Assembly (NCBI RefSeq): GCF_004571175.1
Contig: NZ_CP038273.1
Coordinates: 620,001-684,000 of the forward strand
Reading direction: 5' to 3'
DNA length: 64,000 nucleotides
DNA from: Legionella israelensis
Lineage (GTDB): Bacteria > Pseudomonadota > Gammaproteobacteria > Legionellales > Legionellaceae
Position numbers and translations under genes: made by a program. Within the stretch, counting starts at the first letter, position 1. The number at the start of each line of letters is the position of its first letter. The notes under the pieces were generated by a model. It saw only the letters and a list, made by a program, of their open reading frames with translations, did not search any database and was not told where the DNA came from. Positions 9,463 through 19,610 of the stretch are shown here, one piece after another.

Positions 9463-9743
9463 TTTTCTCTCCTTAAAAATCCATTAACTATGGTTTAGGT
9501 GCAATAAAACACCTAAGCCAGTTTAAACCAATTAAATACTAACGTCATGAGGTTTTTTTAATAACCTCAACTCGGAGTTTTAATATGAATTATCCTGTTG
9601 TTTTAGTATAAGAAAATTACGAATTCTATATCACTGAGCATTCGAAAAAACAATCTGTTCTATTTTATTTATTAAAGAAAACTTGCAATCCATATGGTTT
9701 CCAAGATAATTGGAAGCATCACAAAGATGCTCATCTATCTATC
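9463..9743. other. Divergent intergenic region with two hairpins
   Basis: On the minus strand, upstream of the gene starting at 9462, a possible promoter reads ATGACG - 17 bp - TAAACT. A 7-bp hairpin (TTAGGTG/CACCTAA, 9495-9516) lies between it and the start codon. A second 7-bp hairpin (TGAGGTT/AACCTCA, 9548-9569) lies upstream. No convincing ORF; the eight-codon ATG frame near 9584 is too short to call. Confidence 0.4.
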
Positions 9744-11366
9744 ATGAAAAAATTACTGTATGTTTTATTATTCGTTTTCCCCCTCCTCCATCATGGAACG
9801 ACTCTAAAACAACCAAGGTTCATCCTATTGGTTGTCATCGATCAATTACGAGGAGATTTAATTGATTTGCATCGTCAGCAATTTGGTGAAAATGGATTCA
9901 ATTATCTACTTCAGCATGGTATTGATTTCCATAACACGCATCATCCGCATGCCAATACATCAACCTGCCCAGGTCATGCAACGATTGCTACAGGCAGTTA
10001 TCCTGCTTTACACGGCGTGGTCGATAATAACTGGTATCATCGTTCGACAGGGAGGTTTATGTATTGCATGGAGGACGAACACTCCCCCATATTAGCGACT
10101 TCTCATACGAAAACACTGCCTGCAGGGCGCTCACCTGCCAATCTTATGGCCTCAACCTTGGCTGATGAACTCCTGCTTGCCAAAGCAGGAAGAGCTTATG
10201 CCGTATCGCTAAAAGATCGCGCAGCCATTAGCTTAGCCGGTCACGCAGGCAAAGCCTTTTGGTTTGATAAAGAAAATGGCGGCTTTGTGACCAGTCGCTG
10301 GTATTATGAAAAATATCCCCGGTGGGTGAATGAATGGAATCGCCAGTATGAGCCTGAAGCTGTCACCTGGAATCTAGGTCAGACAAAAACCTTTTATCTC
10401 TTTGCAGATGCACCTCGCTTCAAAAACCGCTTTCAATCTTTTGGGAAACATTTTCCCCATTTTACGGGAGAACCATCGTCAACACATTATTTTAAATTTT
10501 TATCCATGACCCCCATAGCTGACAAGCTTACTGCTGATTTCGCTGAACATCTGATTATTGAAGAAAAACTTGGGCAGAAGCAGGGGAAGACTGATTATTT
10601 AGGTGTCAGTTTTTCGGCAAATGATGCGATAGGACATCAATTTGGCCCAAACAGCCTTGAAGTCGAAGACAATATACTGAAACTGGATAAAACCCTTGGC
10701 CATTTGCTGACGGTGATTGATAAGCACGTTGGATTAGACAATACCTTAATTGTATTAACGGCTGATCATGGAGTTAGTGACACCCCGACATATCTTAAAA
10801 ATCATCAAATTAAAGAAATTAACCCTATCCCTGCTACCGCTCTAAAACAAACGATTCAGCAACATTTAAAAACGAGATTTAATCTCCCAGAGTCAGCCTT
10901 GTTAAAAATTGCCCCACCTTTTATCTATCTTAATAAGCCTTTTCTTCAGCAACAGCAAATTGACATACAAGAGGTAAGCCATTATCTTGCCGGGCAATTA
11001 AATGGATTTCCCGGCATTTATAAAGCTTATTCCTTACCTGTCACTGCTGATAACAGGGATTGGATAAGCGAAAAAGTCAATCGAATGGCTTACCCGGAAC
11101 GAAGTGGCGACATCTATCTAGTTACCCTCCCTTATCAATCCTATGACAAAAAAAGTGAAAGAAGAGTTGCTCACGGCAGTCCCTGGAAATATGACAGTTT
11201 TGTGCCATTATTATTTGTAAGCCCAGCTTTTAAAGCACAAACTATCCATAAGGCAGTATCGACTACAGATATCGCACCGACGCTTACTGAAATTTTAAGA
11301 ATAAAATCACCTTCAGCTTCTGTTGGCCAACCGTTGGATAATGTACTTGTATATTTTGATGATTGA
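9744..11366 (+). CDS. PafA-like alkaline phosphatase / phosphodiesterase
   Basis: Exported metal-dependent phosphatase of the alkaline-phosphatase superfamily, 540 residues. Residues 1-20 form a signal peptide. Metal and nucleophile motifs appear in order: VIDQLRGD (31-38), T74 in STCPGHATIATG as the predicted nucleophilic Thr, NDAIGHQFGP, LTADHGVSD and RVAHGSPWKYD. A Thr nucleophile followed by (A/C)PGH is typical of the PafA subgroup, which hydrolyses phosphomonoesters. It stands alone, and no pho-box could be confirmed upstream. Confidence 0.88.
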   Translation: MKKLLYVLLFVFPLLHHGTTLKQPRFILLVVIDQLRGDLIDLHRQQFGENGFNYLLQHGIDFHNTHHPHANTSTCPGHATIATGSYPALHGVVDNNWYHRSTGRFMYCMEDEHSPILATSHTKTLPAGRSPANLMASTLADELLLAKAGRAYAVSLKDRAAISLAGHAGKAFWFDKENGGFVTSRWYYEKYPRWVNEWNRQYEPEAVTWNLGQTKTFYLFADAPRFKNRFQSFGKHFPHFTGEPSSTHYFKFLSMTPIADKLTADFAEHLIIEEKLGQKQGKTDYLGVSFSANDAIGHQFGPNSLEVEDNILKLDKTLGHLLTVIDKHVGLDNTLIVLTADHGVSDTPTYLKNHQIKEINPIPATALKQTIQQHLKTRFNLPESALLKIAPPFIYLNKPFLQQQQIDIQEVSHYLAGQLNGFPGIYKAYSLPVTADNRDWISEKVNRMAYPERSGDIYLVTLPYQSYDKKSERRVAHGSPWKYDSFVPLLFVSPAFKAQTIHKAVSTTDIAPTLTEILRIKSPSASVGQPLDNVLVYFDD

Positions 11367-11493
11367 CCCAATATAATATAAAGCTGTTCCAGCGTAACAG
11401 CAGGAAAAAACAGGATGCAAACTCTTCAAAACATGAGTTTTTCTTTTAGCTTGGAAAAATGCTTCTGCATAAAAACCAGTTTGAGGAATTGTT

Positions 11494-12333
11494 ATGAATA
11501 ATATAAAAACCTTTATCTTATTAGCTGCTCTCACAGCCTTATTATTGATCATAGGAAGCTTGTTAGGAGGTCGTGCAGGGTTAATGATTGCTTTGGTTTT
11601 TGCTGTAGTGATGAATTTCAGTGCTTATTGGTTTTCCGATAAGATCGTTCTTCACATGTATCATGCTGAACCTTTAAATGAAAATCATCCTGTCTACACC
11701 ATCGTCTCACGATTAGCGGAAAAAGCACAATTACCTGTGCCCAGAGTCTATATCGTCGACAATCCAACGCCCAACGCATTTGCTACTGGCCGCAATCCAC
11801 AAAATGCCTGTATTGCTGTAACCTCAGGTTTACTAGAAAGACTCAGCTCCGAAGAATTAACCGGAGTTTTGGCCCATGAACTGGCACATGTTGCTCACCG
11901 CGATACTTTTATCAGTGTAGTTGCTGCCACTCTTGCCGGAGCCATCAGCGGAATTGCCAATTTGTTCATGTGGACATCCATGTTTTCCAATTCCTCCGAA
12001 GAAGGCCACACTAACCCGTTTGTTGCTATATTAATGATGATTTTAGCTCCTATTGCTGCCGCTCTTATCCAAATGGCCGTATCACGTTCAAGAGAATATG
12101 AGGCTGATGCAGGAGGTGCACAACTATGCGGGCAACCTTTATGGCTGGCTAATGCACTGGCAAAACTCGAAAACGCTAATCGTCAGGAACAATTTAATGA
12201 CGCTGAAACACATCCTGCAACCGCACATCTTTTTATTGTCAACCCTTTAAGCAGCGAACGTCTGACGGCTTTATTTGCTACACATCCTCCCATTTCAGAA
12301 CGAATCAAACGCCTTCAGGACATGGCAAGATGA
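11494..12333 (+). CDS. htpX: Membrane protease HtpX
   Basis: Zinc metalloprotease of the inner membrane involved in quality control of membrane proteins. 279 residues with two N-terminal transmembrane segments, HELAH (128-132, zinc ligands H128 and H132) and SREYEAD (199-205, E201 as third ligand), plus further hydrophobic segments near 140-165 and 176-195. Start ATG is preceded by GAGGAATTGTT. The next gene, udk, has its own promoter. Confidence 0.95.
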   Translation: MNNIKTFILLAALTALLLIIGSLLGGRAGLMIALVFAVVMNFSAYWFSDKIVLHMYHAEPLNENHPVYTIVSRLAEKAQLPVPRVYIVDNPTPNAFATGRNPQNACIAVTSGLLERLSSEELTGVLAHELAHVAHRDTFISVVAATLAGAISGIANLFMWTSMFSNSSEEGHTNPFVAILMMILAPIAAALIQMAVSRSREYEADAGGAQLCGQPLWLANALAKLENANRQEQFNDAETHPATAHLFIVNPLSSERLTALFATHPPISERIKRLQDMAR

Positions 12334-12392
12334 ATAATGCGATGCCAATGTCAACAAGTTCGCATATGGACACGTCTGACGTGAATCTTAGC

Positions 12393-12421
12393 TTGATAAC
12401 AGCGCAAAAAAGCCTTACTAT
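12393..12421 (+). promoter_or_regulatory. Sigma-70 promoter of udk
   Basis: TTGATA (12393-12398), a 17-bp spacer and TACTAT (12416-12421), 27 bp before the udk ATG. The spacing and hexamers are close to consensus, so udk-fabI need not depend on htpX transcription. Confidence 0.65.
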
Positions 12422-12448
12422 TTGCGCAAAATTTTTTATGATAGAAAC

Positions 12449-13087
12449 ATGAGTAAAAAAACGATCATTATTGGGATTTCCGGCCCTTCGGCCTCAGGTA
12501 AAAGTCTTCTGGCAAATACTTTAGTTAATGAACTGGGTTCTGATCAGGTCGTAGTGATTTCCGAAGATGCTTATTATAAAGATAACAGCCATCTCCCTTT
12601 TGCTGAAAGAGAAAAGATCAATTACGATCATCCCGATGCTTTTGATCATGCCTTGCTATGCGAGCATTTACGTCAGCTGCAACAAGGAAACCCGGTTGAT
12701 ATCCCCACTTATTCCCATTCGGAACATATTCGTCTTCCAACTGCTCGCCGTATTGGACAACACGCCATCATTATTCTTGAGGGGATTTTATTATTTACCG
12801 ACAAGGCTTTGCGTGAAATCATGGATATACGAATTTTTATGTCCACTCCCCTGGACATCTGTCTCACCCGACGCATGAAAAGAGATATTGTCGAAAGACA
12901 ACGTAATTTTGAATCTGTATTGCATCAATATGAAACAACAGTGCGTCCTATGTACCTGCAATTTATAGAACCTTCCAGCCGATATGCTGATCTTATTGTA
13001 CCGCGAGGTGGTGAAAATCGCATTGCCATCGAAATGATTCAGGCTAAAATGCGGGAGCTACTTGCCTCACATACTAATAATAATTAA
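12449..13087 (+). CDS. udk: Uridine kinase
   Basis: Pyrimidine-salvage kinase phosphorylating uridine and cytidine. 212 residues from ATG at 12449 (E. coli Udk has 213). A longer reading from TTG at 12422 is possible but would start almost at the transcription start. P-loop GISGPSASGKS is near residues 8-18. RRMKRDIVERQR lies in the lid region. The stop is 18 bp from fabI, so the two genes form a unit. Confidence 0.93.
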   Translation: MSKKTIIIGISGPSASGKSLLANTLVNELGSDQVVVISEDAYYKDNSHLPFAEREKINYDHPDAFDHALLCEHLRQLQQGNPVDIPTYSHSEHIRLPTARRIGQHAIIILEGILLFTDKALREIMDIRIFMSTPLDICLTRRMKRDIVERQRNFESVLHQYETTVRPMYLQFIEPSSRYADLIVPRGGENRIAIEMIQAKMRELLASHTNNN

Positions 13088-13105
13088 TTAAGGAGTTATG
13101 AGATC

Positions 13106-13900
13106 ATGGGATTTTTATCAGGAAAAAAAGCACTGATTGTAGGTTTAGCCAGCAATCGATCCATTGCTTATGGCATTGCCAAAGCATTCCATGAACAAGG
13201 TGCAGAACTTGCCTTAACATATCAAAACGAAAAGTTACGCAGCCGTGTCGAAAGCATGGCTGCTGAATTTGATTCTCAACTAACTTTTCCTTGTGATGTC
13301 TCCAGTGATCAAGACATTCAAGCACTGTTTGAACAACTTGGATCTCATTGGGATAAAATGGATATTCTTGTACATTCCGTTGCATTTGCACCGGCCGATC
13401 AAATCAGTGGAGACTTCATATCCAGCGTAAATCGTGAAGGTTTCAGAATAGCACATGATATCAGCGCTTACAGCTTGATTGCACTTGCTCAAGCCGCTTT
13501 GCCTATGATGGAGAATACGGAAGGTTCTATATTAACATTAAGTTATTATGGTGCAGAAAAAGCCGTTCCAAATTACAATGTTATGGGAATCGCTAAAGCC
13601 AGCCTTGAAGCTTCTGTGCGTTATCTCGCAGCAAGCCTTGGACCTAAAGGCTTGCGAGTTAATGCCATTTCCGCAGGCCCTATCAAAACTTTGGCAGCCT
13701 CCGGAGTTAAAGATTTTCGTAAAATGCAAGACGCGTATGCACAAAATACGCCTTTAAAACGCAATATCACGGCACTAGAAGTGGGCCAAAGTGCGGCGTT
13801 CTTATGCTCAAACCTTGCTTCCGGTATTACGGGAGAAGTTGTTCATGTTGACGCAGGTTACCATGCCGTAGCCATGGGCAATCTGGTTGAAAAAGCATGA
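13106..13900 (+). CDS. fabI: Enoyl-[ACP] reductase (NADH)
   Basis: Last step of each fatty-acid elongation cycle and the target of triclosan. 264 residues. Nucleotide-binding [13 protein letters not shown] near residue 13, and the FabI active-site pattern [18 protein letters not shown] with the Tyr-x6-Tyr-x6-Lys arrangement. AAGGAG precedes the ATG. Proximity to ppiD/hupB/lon follows the order found in pseudomonads and related gammaproteobacteria. Confidence 0.97.
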   Translation: MGFLSGKKALIVGLASNRSIAYGIAKAFHEQGAELALTYQNEKLRSRVESMAAEFDSQLTFPCDVSSDQDIQALFEQLGSHWDKMDILVHSVAFAPADQISGDFISSVNREGFRIAHDISAYSLIALAQAALPMMENTEGSILTLSYYGAEKAVPNYNVMGIAKASLEASVRYLAASLGPKGLRVNAISAGPIKTLAASGVKDFRKMQDAYAQNTPLKRNITALEVGQSAAFLCSNLASGITGEVVHVDAGYHAVAMGNLVEKA

Positions 13901-13967
13901 TGAATATCCGTCCAATATAAAAACATTTATCGGACTTAAAGGATAAATGCTCGGATTTGAGTGTAAG

Positions 13968-14014
13968 TTGAGCTAAAATCACGCTATAGAAAGCCAAGTG
14001 AGATTTTAGCTCAA
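13968..14014. repeat. 13-bp perfect inverted repeat
   Basis: TTGAGCTAAAATC (13968-13980) and its exact complement GATTTTAGCTCAA (14002-14014) around a 21-base spacer. No T-run follows on either strand, so it is unlikely to be an intrinsic terminator; it may be the remnant of a mobile palindrome. Confidence 0.6.
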
Positions 14015-14349
14015 GCTCAACACAGTACAGCACAGAAACTGAGCAATTGCTGTTTAAAGAATTGTTTTATGAATGACGCATGGGTAAATTGCCGTTTAAA
14101 CGGTAGGTGATGTAATCAAGTAATAGCTATTAGCCTGAAATCAGAATTAACAGCATTTTTTGAAAAGTTATTTTCATGATTTATTCTTTGAATTCCTTTT
14201 CGTCAAAATTCCGTCATCGCAGTCTATCAAGCTGTCTGATAAAATTCTGAAAGAGCTAAGACAATGCAGTAAATATTATCATTTTATAACTTCAACGTCT
14301 CGCTCTTGAACTTCAGGACAAATCATACCACTTAAAGCATAAACAATAA

Positions 14350-14430
14350 GACGTCATTGTGAATGAAGTTAAGCCATTGTAAGTTTGTTTTTTATGAGCA
14401 TCGATCTGGATTGCGCTCGCAATGGCGGTA
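14350..14430. repeat. Degenerate palindromic intergenic repeat
   Basis: The right arm CTGGATTGCGCTCGCAATGG (14406-14425) and a decayed left arm beginning GACGTCATTG (14350-14359) resemble the CGTCATTGCGAGCG...CAATCCAG palindromes dispersed between genes in many proteobacterial genomes, including Legionellales. The left arm carries several substitutions. Confidence 0.45.
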
Positions 14431-14510
14431 ATTAGTTTTTAATTGGACAAAGTATGATTTTGCCCTGTCTTGAACCTGGGAAAGCAACTTTGGAATCCAG
14501 AGCTGAAAAA

Positions 14511-16382
14511 TCAATGGCGTTTAATATCGGCTTTTTTTAGTAAACTGTTCACATATAAATCATATGCAGTCATGCCGTAACTTGCTTCGATTTGTTGAGC
14601 AATGCTCTTTTGTTGTTCCTTATCCAAATCGGTCATTTTCCCATCGTTTATAGATTTTAAATGCACCAATGCATAATTGCCGCTGGAGAGCAAATGGCCA
14701 TTTTTTTTATCGGTTTTGCTAATGCTGAACGCGATATTATTAATAATTGAATTGACTTGCTCTGTCTCACGAGACGCTTTGATTACATTATGCCAGTTTA
14801 ATTGGTATTTATCCGTTAACTGTTTTTCCGTTTTATTATCAGCCGTTAACAGGACTTCACCCAATTGTTTTGCCTTGTCGATTGCCTTCTGTTTTATCAA
14901 TTTAGTTTCTATTTGATTCTTAACAGCCGTCAATGGTAGCTGAACAGGTTTCAAATGTTTTTGCACACGCAAAACAATCACTGAGTCATCATCTACTTGA
15001 ATGGGGTCACTATTATTTCCTAATACCAATACGTCATGACTGAATGCCGCATTAATAACAGATTTGTTTTGTGTCAAGCTCGTATCGCCACCCTGCCTTC
15101 CAAAAGGTTGAGTACTGCGAACAGGTAAATTTAATTCATCTGCTACAGGTTTTAAAGAATCAGGATTTTGATAACTTAAGTCGGATAACGCCTCTAAAGT
15201 ACGATTATATTTTGCCTGCGCAGCTTCTGTAATTAGCTGCTCCTTTATAGTCTTTTTTACTTTATTAAAAGAAACAACGGACGCTGGTTTATAATCCAGT
15301 AACTTGAATATTTCAAACCCGTAGCTGGTTCTGACTGGAGCAGATATCTGATCCTGCTGAGTCAGCTGCACTAATGTTTTATCATATTCAGTTTGCCCAG
15401 CAACCAACCAAGGTAATATTCCATCATCTTTCAAGGATAATTTATCATCGGAGACACGTTTGACCCACTCACTAAATTGCCCGGGGTTCTTTTTCAAAAC
15501 ATCATATGCTTCTTCAGCCTTCACTTTGATTTTTTTAATATCTTCTGGGTCAGCACCCTCAGGAACAGCAAAAAGAATATGGGAAACTCTCCATTGCGCC
15601 GGCTTTAAATAATTATTTTTATTCTCTTCGTAGTACCGCCTGGCTTCAGCATCAGAAATTTCAATATCAGCTTTGATGTTTTTCATCGAAAGCTCTATAT
15701 AATTTAAACTAACTTTTTCTTTGGTCTTAAATTGATTTTGATGTTTTTTGTAATAATTTTGGACGTCTTCTTCACTGATGTTGATTTTGTCAGAAAATAA
15801 TGCATAAGGAATAAGCAGGTAATCGTAAGTACGTGTTTGCATAAATAAACGAACAAATTGTCGAATTTCACCGGGCAGAGCAAAGGACGTTCCAATAAAA
15901 GCAAAGCGCTGTTGGTTAAGAAGCATCCCCTGCTTGACTTCTTTTTGAAAAGTTTCCGGGGTGAATAAAGCGCCACTTAAAGCCATCTGGTACCGCTCAC
16001 GAGAAAAACGTCCGTCCTCTTGAAATTGAGGTATGTTGACAATAGCTGCATTGGCCTGCTCAACACCAACTTCAAAACCATTTTTACGTGCAGCCTGAAC
16101 ACTGACAGTATTCACTACCATCTGCTCCAGCACATTTTTTTGCAGTCTTTTATCTTCTTCAAGGGTGATTTGCGCAGAATCTCTTTGAGCACGTGCACGT
16201 CTATAATTGGTTTCAAACGCTTGATATTTAATCGATTCATCATTGACGACAGCTTTTACGTCAGCAGCTTGCCGGGATTGAAGATAATAATCCACACCAA
16301 ACAAAGTGAAAGTAATAGCGATTAAGATAATGATTAACCAGGCAATAAGACCTTGAATGCGTTCATTTAACTTCTGTAGCAT
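14511..16382 (-). CDS. ppiD: Periplasmic chaperone/PPIase PpiD
   Basis: Inner-membrane-anchored periplasmic folding factor that receives proteins emerging from Sec. 623 residues from ATG at 16382; an in-frame TTG at 16409 would add nine residues but is less likely. A short cytoplasmic N-terminus is followed by one transmembrane helix (about residues 11-33), a SurA-N-like chaperone region, and a parvulin domain (around WRVSHILFAVPE, roughly residues 263-360). Its position beside hupB and the tRNA pair matches other gammaproteobacteria. Confidence 0.93.
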   Translation of the reverse strand: MLQKLNERIQGLIAWLIIILIAITFTLFGVDYYLQSRQAADVKAVVNDESIKYQAFETNYRRARAQRDSAQITLEEDKRLQKNVLEQMVVNTVSVQAARKNGFEVGVEQANAAIVNIPQFQEDGRFSRERYQMALSGALFTPETFQKEVKQGMLLNQQRFAFIGTSFALPGEIRQFVRLFMQTRTYDYLLIPYALFSDKINISEEDVQNYYKKHQNQFKTKEKVSLNYIELSMKNIKADIEISDAEARRYYEENKNNYLKPAQWRVSHILFAVPEGADPEDIKKIKVKAEEAYDVLKKNPGQFSEWVKRVSDDKLSLKDDGILPWLVAGQTEYDKTLVQLTQQDQISAPVRTSYGFEIFKLLDYKPASVVSFNKVKKTIKEQLITEAAQAKYNRTLEALSDLSYQNPDSLKPVADELNLPVRSTQPFGRQGGDTSLTQNKSVINAAFSHDVLVLGNNSDPIQVDDDSVIVLRVQKHLKPVQLPLTAVKNQIETKLIKQKAIDKAKQLGEVLLTADNKTEKQLTDKYQLNWHNVIKASRETEQVNSIINNIAFSISKTDKKNGHLLSSGNYALVHLKSINDGKMTDLDKEQQKSIAQQIEASYGMTAYDLYVNSLLKKADIKRH

Positions 16383-16583
16383 ATCCAGAGTTCCATTTTT
16401 AATAATCAACTCGCATAAAGATTTATCGAATATAACTGTTATCTACCAGCTATTATTTGCTGCCTCTAAGAGGAAAACGATTCTAAAAAATAAAAAACAG
16501 AATCACATCTCATATTTAAAATCATTTTCTCTTACTGCATTTATTATCTAAAAGTACTGTAGTGTGGAATATAGATTTAAAGA

Positions 16584-16613
16584 TAATAAAAAGAAACGCG
16601 CCTTAAGCGCGTT
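16584..16613 (-). terminator. Intrinsic terminator of the hupB-tRNA unit
   Basis: On the minus strand, the perfect 7-bp stem AACGCGC/GCGCGTT is followed by TCTTTTTATTATC, four bases past the CCA end of tRNA-Asp. A classical Rho-independent terminator. Confidence 0.8.
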
Positions 16614-16617
16614 AACA

Positions 16618-16694
16618 TGGCGGAGTGGACGGGACTCGAACCCGCGACCCCCGGCGTGACAGGCCGGTATTCTAACCAACTGAACTACCACTCC
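16618..16694 (-). tRNA. tRNA-Asp (GTC)
   Basis: 77 nt with encoded CCA. Acceptor GGAGTGG pairs with CCACTCC; the anticodon loop reads CTGTCAC, giving GTC. Downstream of tRNA-Val and immediately before a strong terminator. Confidence 0.97.
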
Positions 16695-16700
16695 AAATCT

Positions 16701-16776
16701 TGGTGGGTGCTGCAGGGATCGAACCTGCGACCCTCGCCTTGTAAGGGCGATGCTCTCCCAGCTGAGCTAAGCACCC
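16701..16776 (-). tRNA. tRNA-Val (TAC)
   Basis: 76 nt with encoded CCA, acceptor GGGTGCT, anticodon TAC in loop CTTACAA. It begins only 8 nt after the hupB stop codon, so it is almost certainly released from a hupB read-through transcript. Confidence 0.97.
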
Positions 16777-16784
16777 TCAACAAC

Positions 16785-17063
16785 TCATCCTTCCTGAGCA
16801 GCTTCTTTTAACTTTTTGCCCGCTTTAAATTTAACAACTCTGGAAGCTTCGATAACAATAGGAGCACCCGTTTGCGGGTTTCTTCCTGTACGTGCTGAAC
16901 GATTAACTGTTGAGAAAGAACCAAAACCAGGTAAAACAATTTGACCACCTTCTTTAATTACATCAGTTACGGTTGTCATAAAAGTATCGAGAACTCTACT
17001 CGCGTCAGCTTTCGTTACACCTGAACCGCTTGCAATAGCATCAACTAATTCACTCTTATTCAT
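16785..17063 (-). CDS. hupB: DNA-binding protein HU (beta type)
   Basis: Nucleoid-associated dimeric DNA-bending protein. 92 residues, beginning MNKSELVDAIAS, with the DNA-binding-arm signature GFGSFSTVNRSARTGRNP. Located directly after lon, as in E. coli and pseudomonads. The mRNA probably continues into tRNA-Val and tRNA-Asp. Confidence 0.97.
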   Translation of the reverse strand: MNKSELVDAIASGSGVTKADASRVLDTFMTTVTDVIKEGGQIVLPGFGSFSTVNRSARTGRNPQTGAPIVIEASRVVKFKAGKKLKEAAQEG

Positions 17064-17149
17064 TATTTCCCCTTAACAGTTAGTCTTCCATTTTCTGGAA
17101 TGATTTAAACATTTAAATAACTCCAGTCTAAACTATCTAATCCTTGACA

Positions 17150-17168
17150 TGCCCGCCAGTAGCGGGCA
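17150..17168. repeat. Hairpin between lon and hupB
   Basis: TGCCCGC-CAGTA-GCGGGCA, a perfect 7-bp GC-rich stem with a 5-base loop. No U-tract follows on the minus strand, so attenuation or mRNA 3'-end protection for lon is more likely than intrinsic termination. Confidence 0.55.
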
Positions 17169-17189
17169 ACGAGAGAAATATACCTCTTA

Positions 17190-19610
17190 TTACTGAGTAT
17201 GTAAATCTTTATTTTTCCTTTTTTTTGATCTTTTTTCTTTGACTGTACTATCTGTAGATTTTTTGTCGTTTTTTTGTATAGGATTTCGTTGTAAAGCCAA
17301 CTCTAATACCTGTTCAATATACTTAACAGGATGAATGTTTATTTTTTTAAGCACATTTTCTGGAATTTCTTTTAAGTCCTTGGAATTTTGCTCTGGAATA
17401 ATCACATGACGGATTCCTCCCCGATGAGCAGCCAGCAGCTTTTCCTTTAGCCCACCAATGGGTAACACCTCACCACGGAGAGTAATTTCTCCTGTCATGG
17501 CCACATCCGCCCGAACAGGAATTTCTGTAAGAACAGAAACCAAAGCCGTACACATGCCTATACCGGCGCTTGGACCATCTTTCGGAGTCGCACCTTCCGG
17601 AACATGAATGTGAAAGTCATGCTTATCATAAAAATCCTCGGCTACAGCAAAAGATTTGGCACGACTTCTTACCACAGTCATTGCCGCCTCAATAGACTCT
17701 TTCATCACATCACCCAACTGGCCAGTTTGAATGGTTTTACCTTTGCCAGGCATCTTTGAAGCTTCAATGACCAGCAGTTCGCCTCCAACACTCGTCCATG
17801 CTAACCCCGTCACTTGTCCTATGCGGTCAAATTCCTCGGCCAGACCATAACGGAATTTTTTCACGCCTAAAAATTTTTCAAGGTTATTTACGGTCACATT
17901 TACTTTTTTAATACGTTTCTGCGTTAAAATATCTTTCACTACTTTCCTGCAGATACTGGCGATATCACGTTCAAGATTTCTCACGCCAGCTTCGCGGGTA
18001 TAATGACGAATAATATCTCGAACAGCCCCCTCGCTAATATGTAATTCTTCTTTTTTCAAGCCGTTGAGTACCATTTGCTTAGGAGTGAGATAATTCTCAG
18101 CAATATGAACTTTTTCATCCTCTGTATAGCCTGCCAGCCTTATTACCTCCATTCGATCCAGAAGAGGGGCTGGAATTTCCAATGAGTTGGCTGTGGCAAT
18201 GAACATCACGTCACTTAAATCATAATCCACTTCCAGATAGTGATCGCTAAACGTATGGTTTTGCTCCGGATCCAGTACTTCTAACAAAGCTGAGGCCGGA
18301 TCACCACGAAAATCCATAGCCATCTTGTCTACTTCATCCAGCATAATCAGTGGATTTTTTACACCTGCCTTGCATAGTTTCTGAATGATTTTTCCTGGCA
18401 TTGAGCCGATATATGTCCTTCTGTGCCCACGAATTTCCGCTTCATCGCGCACACCACCTAAAGCGATTCGTATGAACGTACGTCCAGTGGCATTAGCGAT
18501 GGATTGTCCTAATGAAGTTTTTCCAACACCTGGAGGGCCAACCAGACAGAGAATAGGACCTTTCAGACGTTTTACTCTTTGTTGAACAGCCAAGTATTCA
18601 ATAATTCGTTCTTTGATTTTTTCAAGACCATAATGGTCTTTATCCAGGATCTTCTCCGCTTTCAATAAATCAAATTGAATTTTATTTTTTTTCTTCCAGG
18701 GCACAGAAAGCATCCAGTCAAGATAGTTACGAATGACCGTTGCTTCTGCAGACATCGGAGACATCATTTTAAGTTTATTAAGCTCAGTGATGGCTTTTTC
18801 TTTAGCTTCCTTGGGCATTCCTGCTTTTTTGATGGATTTTTCCATCTGTTCAATTTCGCTGCCTTCCTCACTTATCTCACCTAATTCTTTCTGAATAGCT
18901 TTGATTTGCTCATTCAAATAATATTCACGTTGGCTTTTCTCCATCTGCCGTTTTACCCGCCCCCGCACGCGCTTCTCAACGTGCAGAAGATCAATTTCGT
19001 TTTCCAGCAGAGCCATTAAACGTTCAAGCCTCGTGCCGACATCCATGATTTCCAGCAATTCCTGTTTATCTTCGACTTTTAAAGTCAAATGAGCCGCAAT
19101 GGTATCGGCCAAACGACTAGGATCATCAATTCCTGTCAGCGAAGATAATACCTCAGGAGGAATTTTTTTATTTAATTTGATGTATTGCTCAAATTGAGAC
19201 ATCAGCGAACGCATTAAAATATCAATTTCCTGAGCTTTTAATGCCTCACTTTTTTCTTCAATACTTTCCAGATCAGCTTGAATATATCCATTTTCTATGG
19301 AATAAGATTTTACTTTGGCTCGTTTTTCACCCTCGACCAGAACTTTTACTGTTCCATCCGGAAGTTTCAATAATTGCAAAACACTTGAGACAGTTCCAAC
19401 CGAAAAAATATCCTCAGGGGATGGATCATCGTTGGAAGATTTACGCTGCGCAACTAAAAAGATCTGCTTGTTATCGACCATGGCTGCTTCCAGCGCTTTA
19501 ATTGATTTATCCCGTCCTACAAATAAAGGAATAACCATATATGGATAAACAACAACATCCCTCAATGGCAGAACTGGCATATTTGACATTTCTTCATTCT
19601 CAATCGACAT
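17190..19610 (-). CDS. lon: ATP-dependent protease Lon
   Basis: Cytoplasmic AAA+ serine protease degrading misfolded and regulatory proteins. 806 residues: N-terminal substrate-binding domain ([20 protein letters not shown]), coiled-coil middle, AAA+ module with Walker [14 protein letters not shown] and [10 protein letters not shown], and the protease domain with the catalytic Ser in [11 protein letters not shown] and Lys in [10 protein letters not shown]. The C-terminal ~25 residues are a Lys/Ser-rich extension. Separated from clpX by 452 bp, so it has its own promoter; a sigma-32-like site could not be confirmed. Confidence 0.98.
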   Translation of the reverse strand: MSIENEEMSNMPVLPLRDVVVYPYMVIPLFVGRDKSIKALEAAMVDNKQIFLVAQRKSSNDDPSPEDIFSVGTVSSVLQLLKLPDGTVKVLVEGEKRAKVKSYSIENGYIQADLESIEEKSEALKAQEIDILMRSLMSQFEQYIKLNKKIPPEVLSSLTGIDDPSRLADTIAAHLTLKVEDKQELLEIMDVGTRLERLMALLENEIDLLHVEKRVRGRVKRQMEKSQREYYLNEQIKAIQKELGEISEEGSEIEQMEKSIKKAGMPKEAKEKAITELNKLKMMSPMSAEATVIRNYLDWMLSVPWKKKNKIQFDLLKAEKILDKDHYGLEKIKERIIEYLAVQQRVKRLKGPILCLVGPPGVGKTSLGQSIANATGRTFIRIALGGVRDEAEIRGHRRTYIGSMPGKIIQKLCKAGVKNPLIMLDEVDKMAMDFRGDPASALLEVLDPEQNHTFSDHYLEVDYDLSDVMFIATANSLEIPAPLLDRMEVIRLAGYTEDEKVHIAENYLTPKQMVLNGLKKEELHISEGAVRDIIRHYTREAGVRNLERDIASICRKVVKDILTQKRIKKVNVTVNNLEKFLGVKKFRYGLAEEFDRIGQVTGLAWTSVGGELLVIEASKMPGKGKTIQTGQLGDVMKESIEAAMTVVRSRAKSFAVAEDFYDKHDFHIHVPEGATPKDGPSAGIGMCTALVSVLTEIPVRADVAMTGEITLRGEVLPIGGLKEKLLAAHRGGIRHVIIPEQNSKDLKEIPENVLKKINIHPVKYIEQVLELALQRNPIQKNDKKSTDSTVKEKRSKKRKNKDLHTQ

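Larger units (their letters stand above)
13901..14510. other. 610-bp non-coding region with inverted repeats
   Basis: No credible ORF lies between the convergent fabI and ppiD genes. It contains a perfect 13-bp inverted repeat (13968-14014), the palindrome CCGTTTAAACGG (14092-14103), and a decayed palindromic repeat (14350-14430). This is unusually long for this compact stretch and looks like a sink for repeat insertions. Confidence 0.6.

Noticed and set aside
9584-9610. Eight-codon ORF after GGAG as a leader peptide
   Set aside because: No run of regulatory codons and no attenuator before the phosphatase gene, so chance is more likely.
13968-14014. 13-bp inverted repeat as the fabI terminator
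   Set aside because: The 21-base loop and lack of any following T-run do not fit an intrinsic terminator.
16383-16409. TTG at 16409 as ppiD start
   Set aside because: It adds nine residues before the short basic N-terminus and membrane helix; ATG 16382 matches the family layout better.
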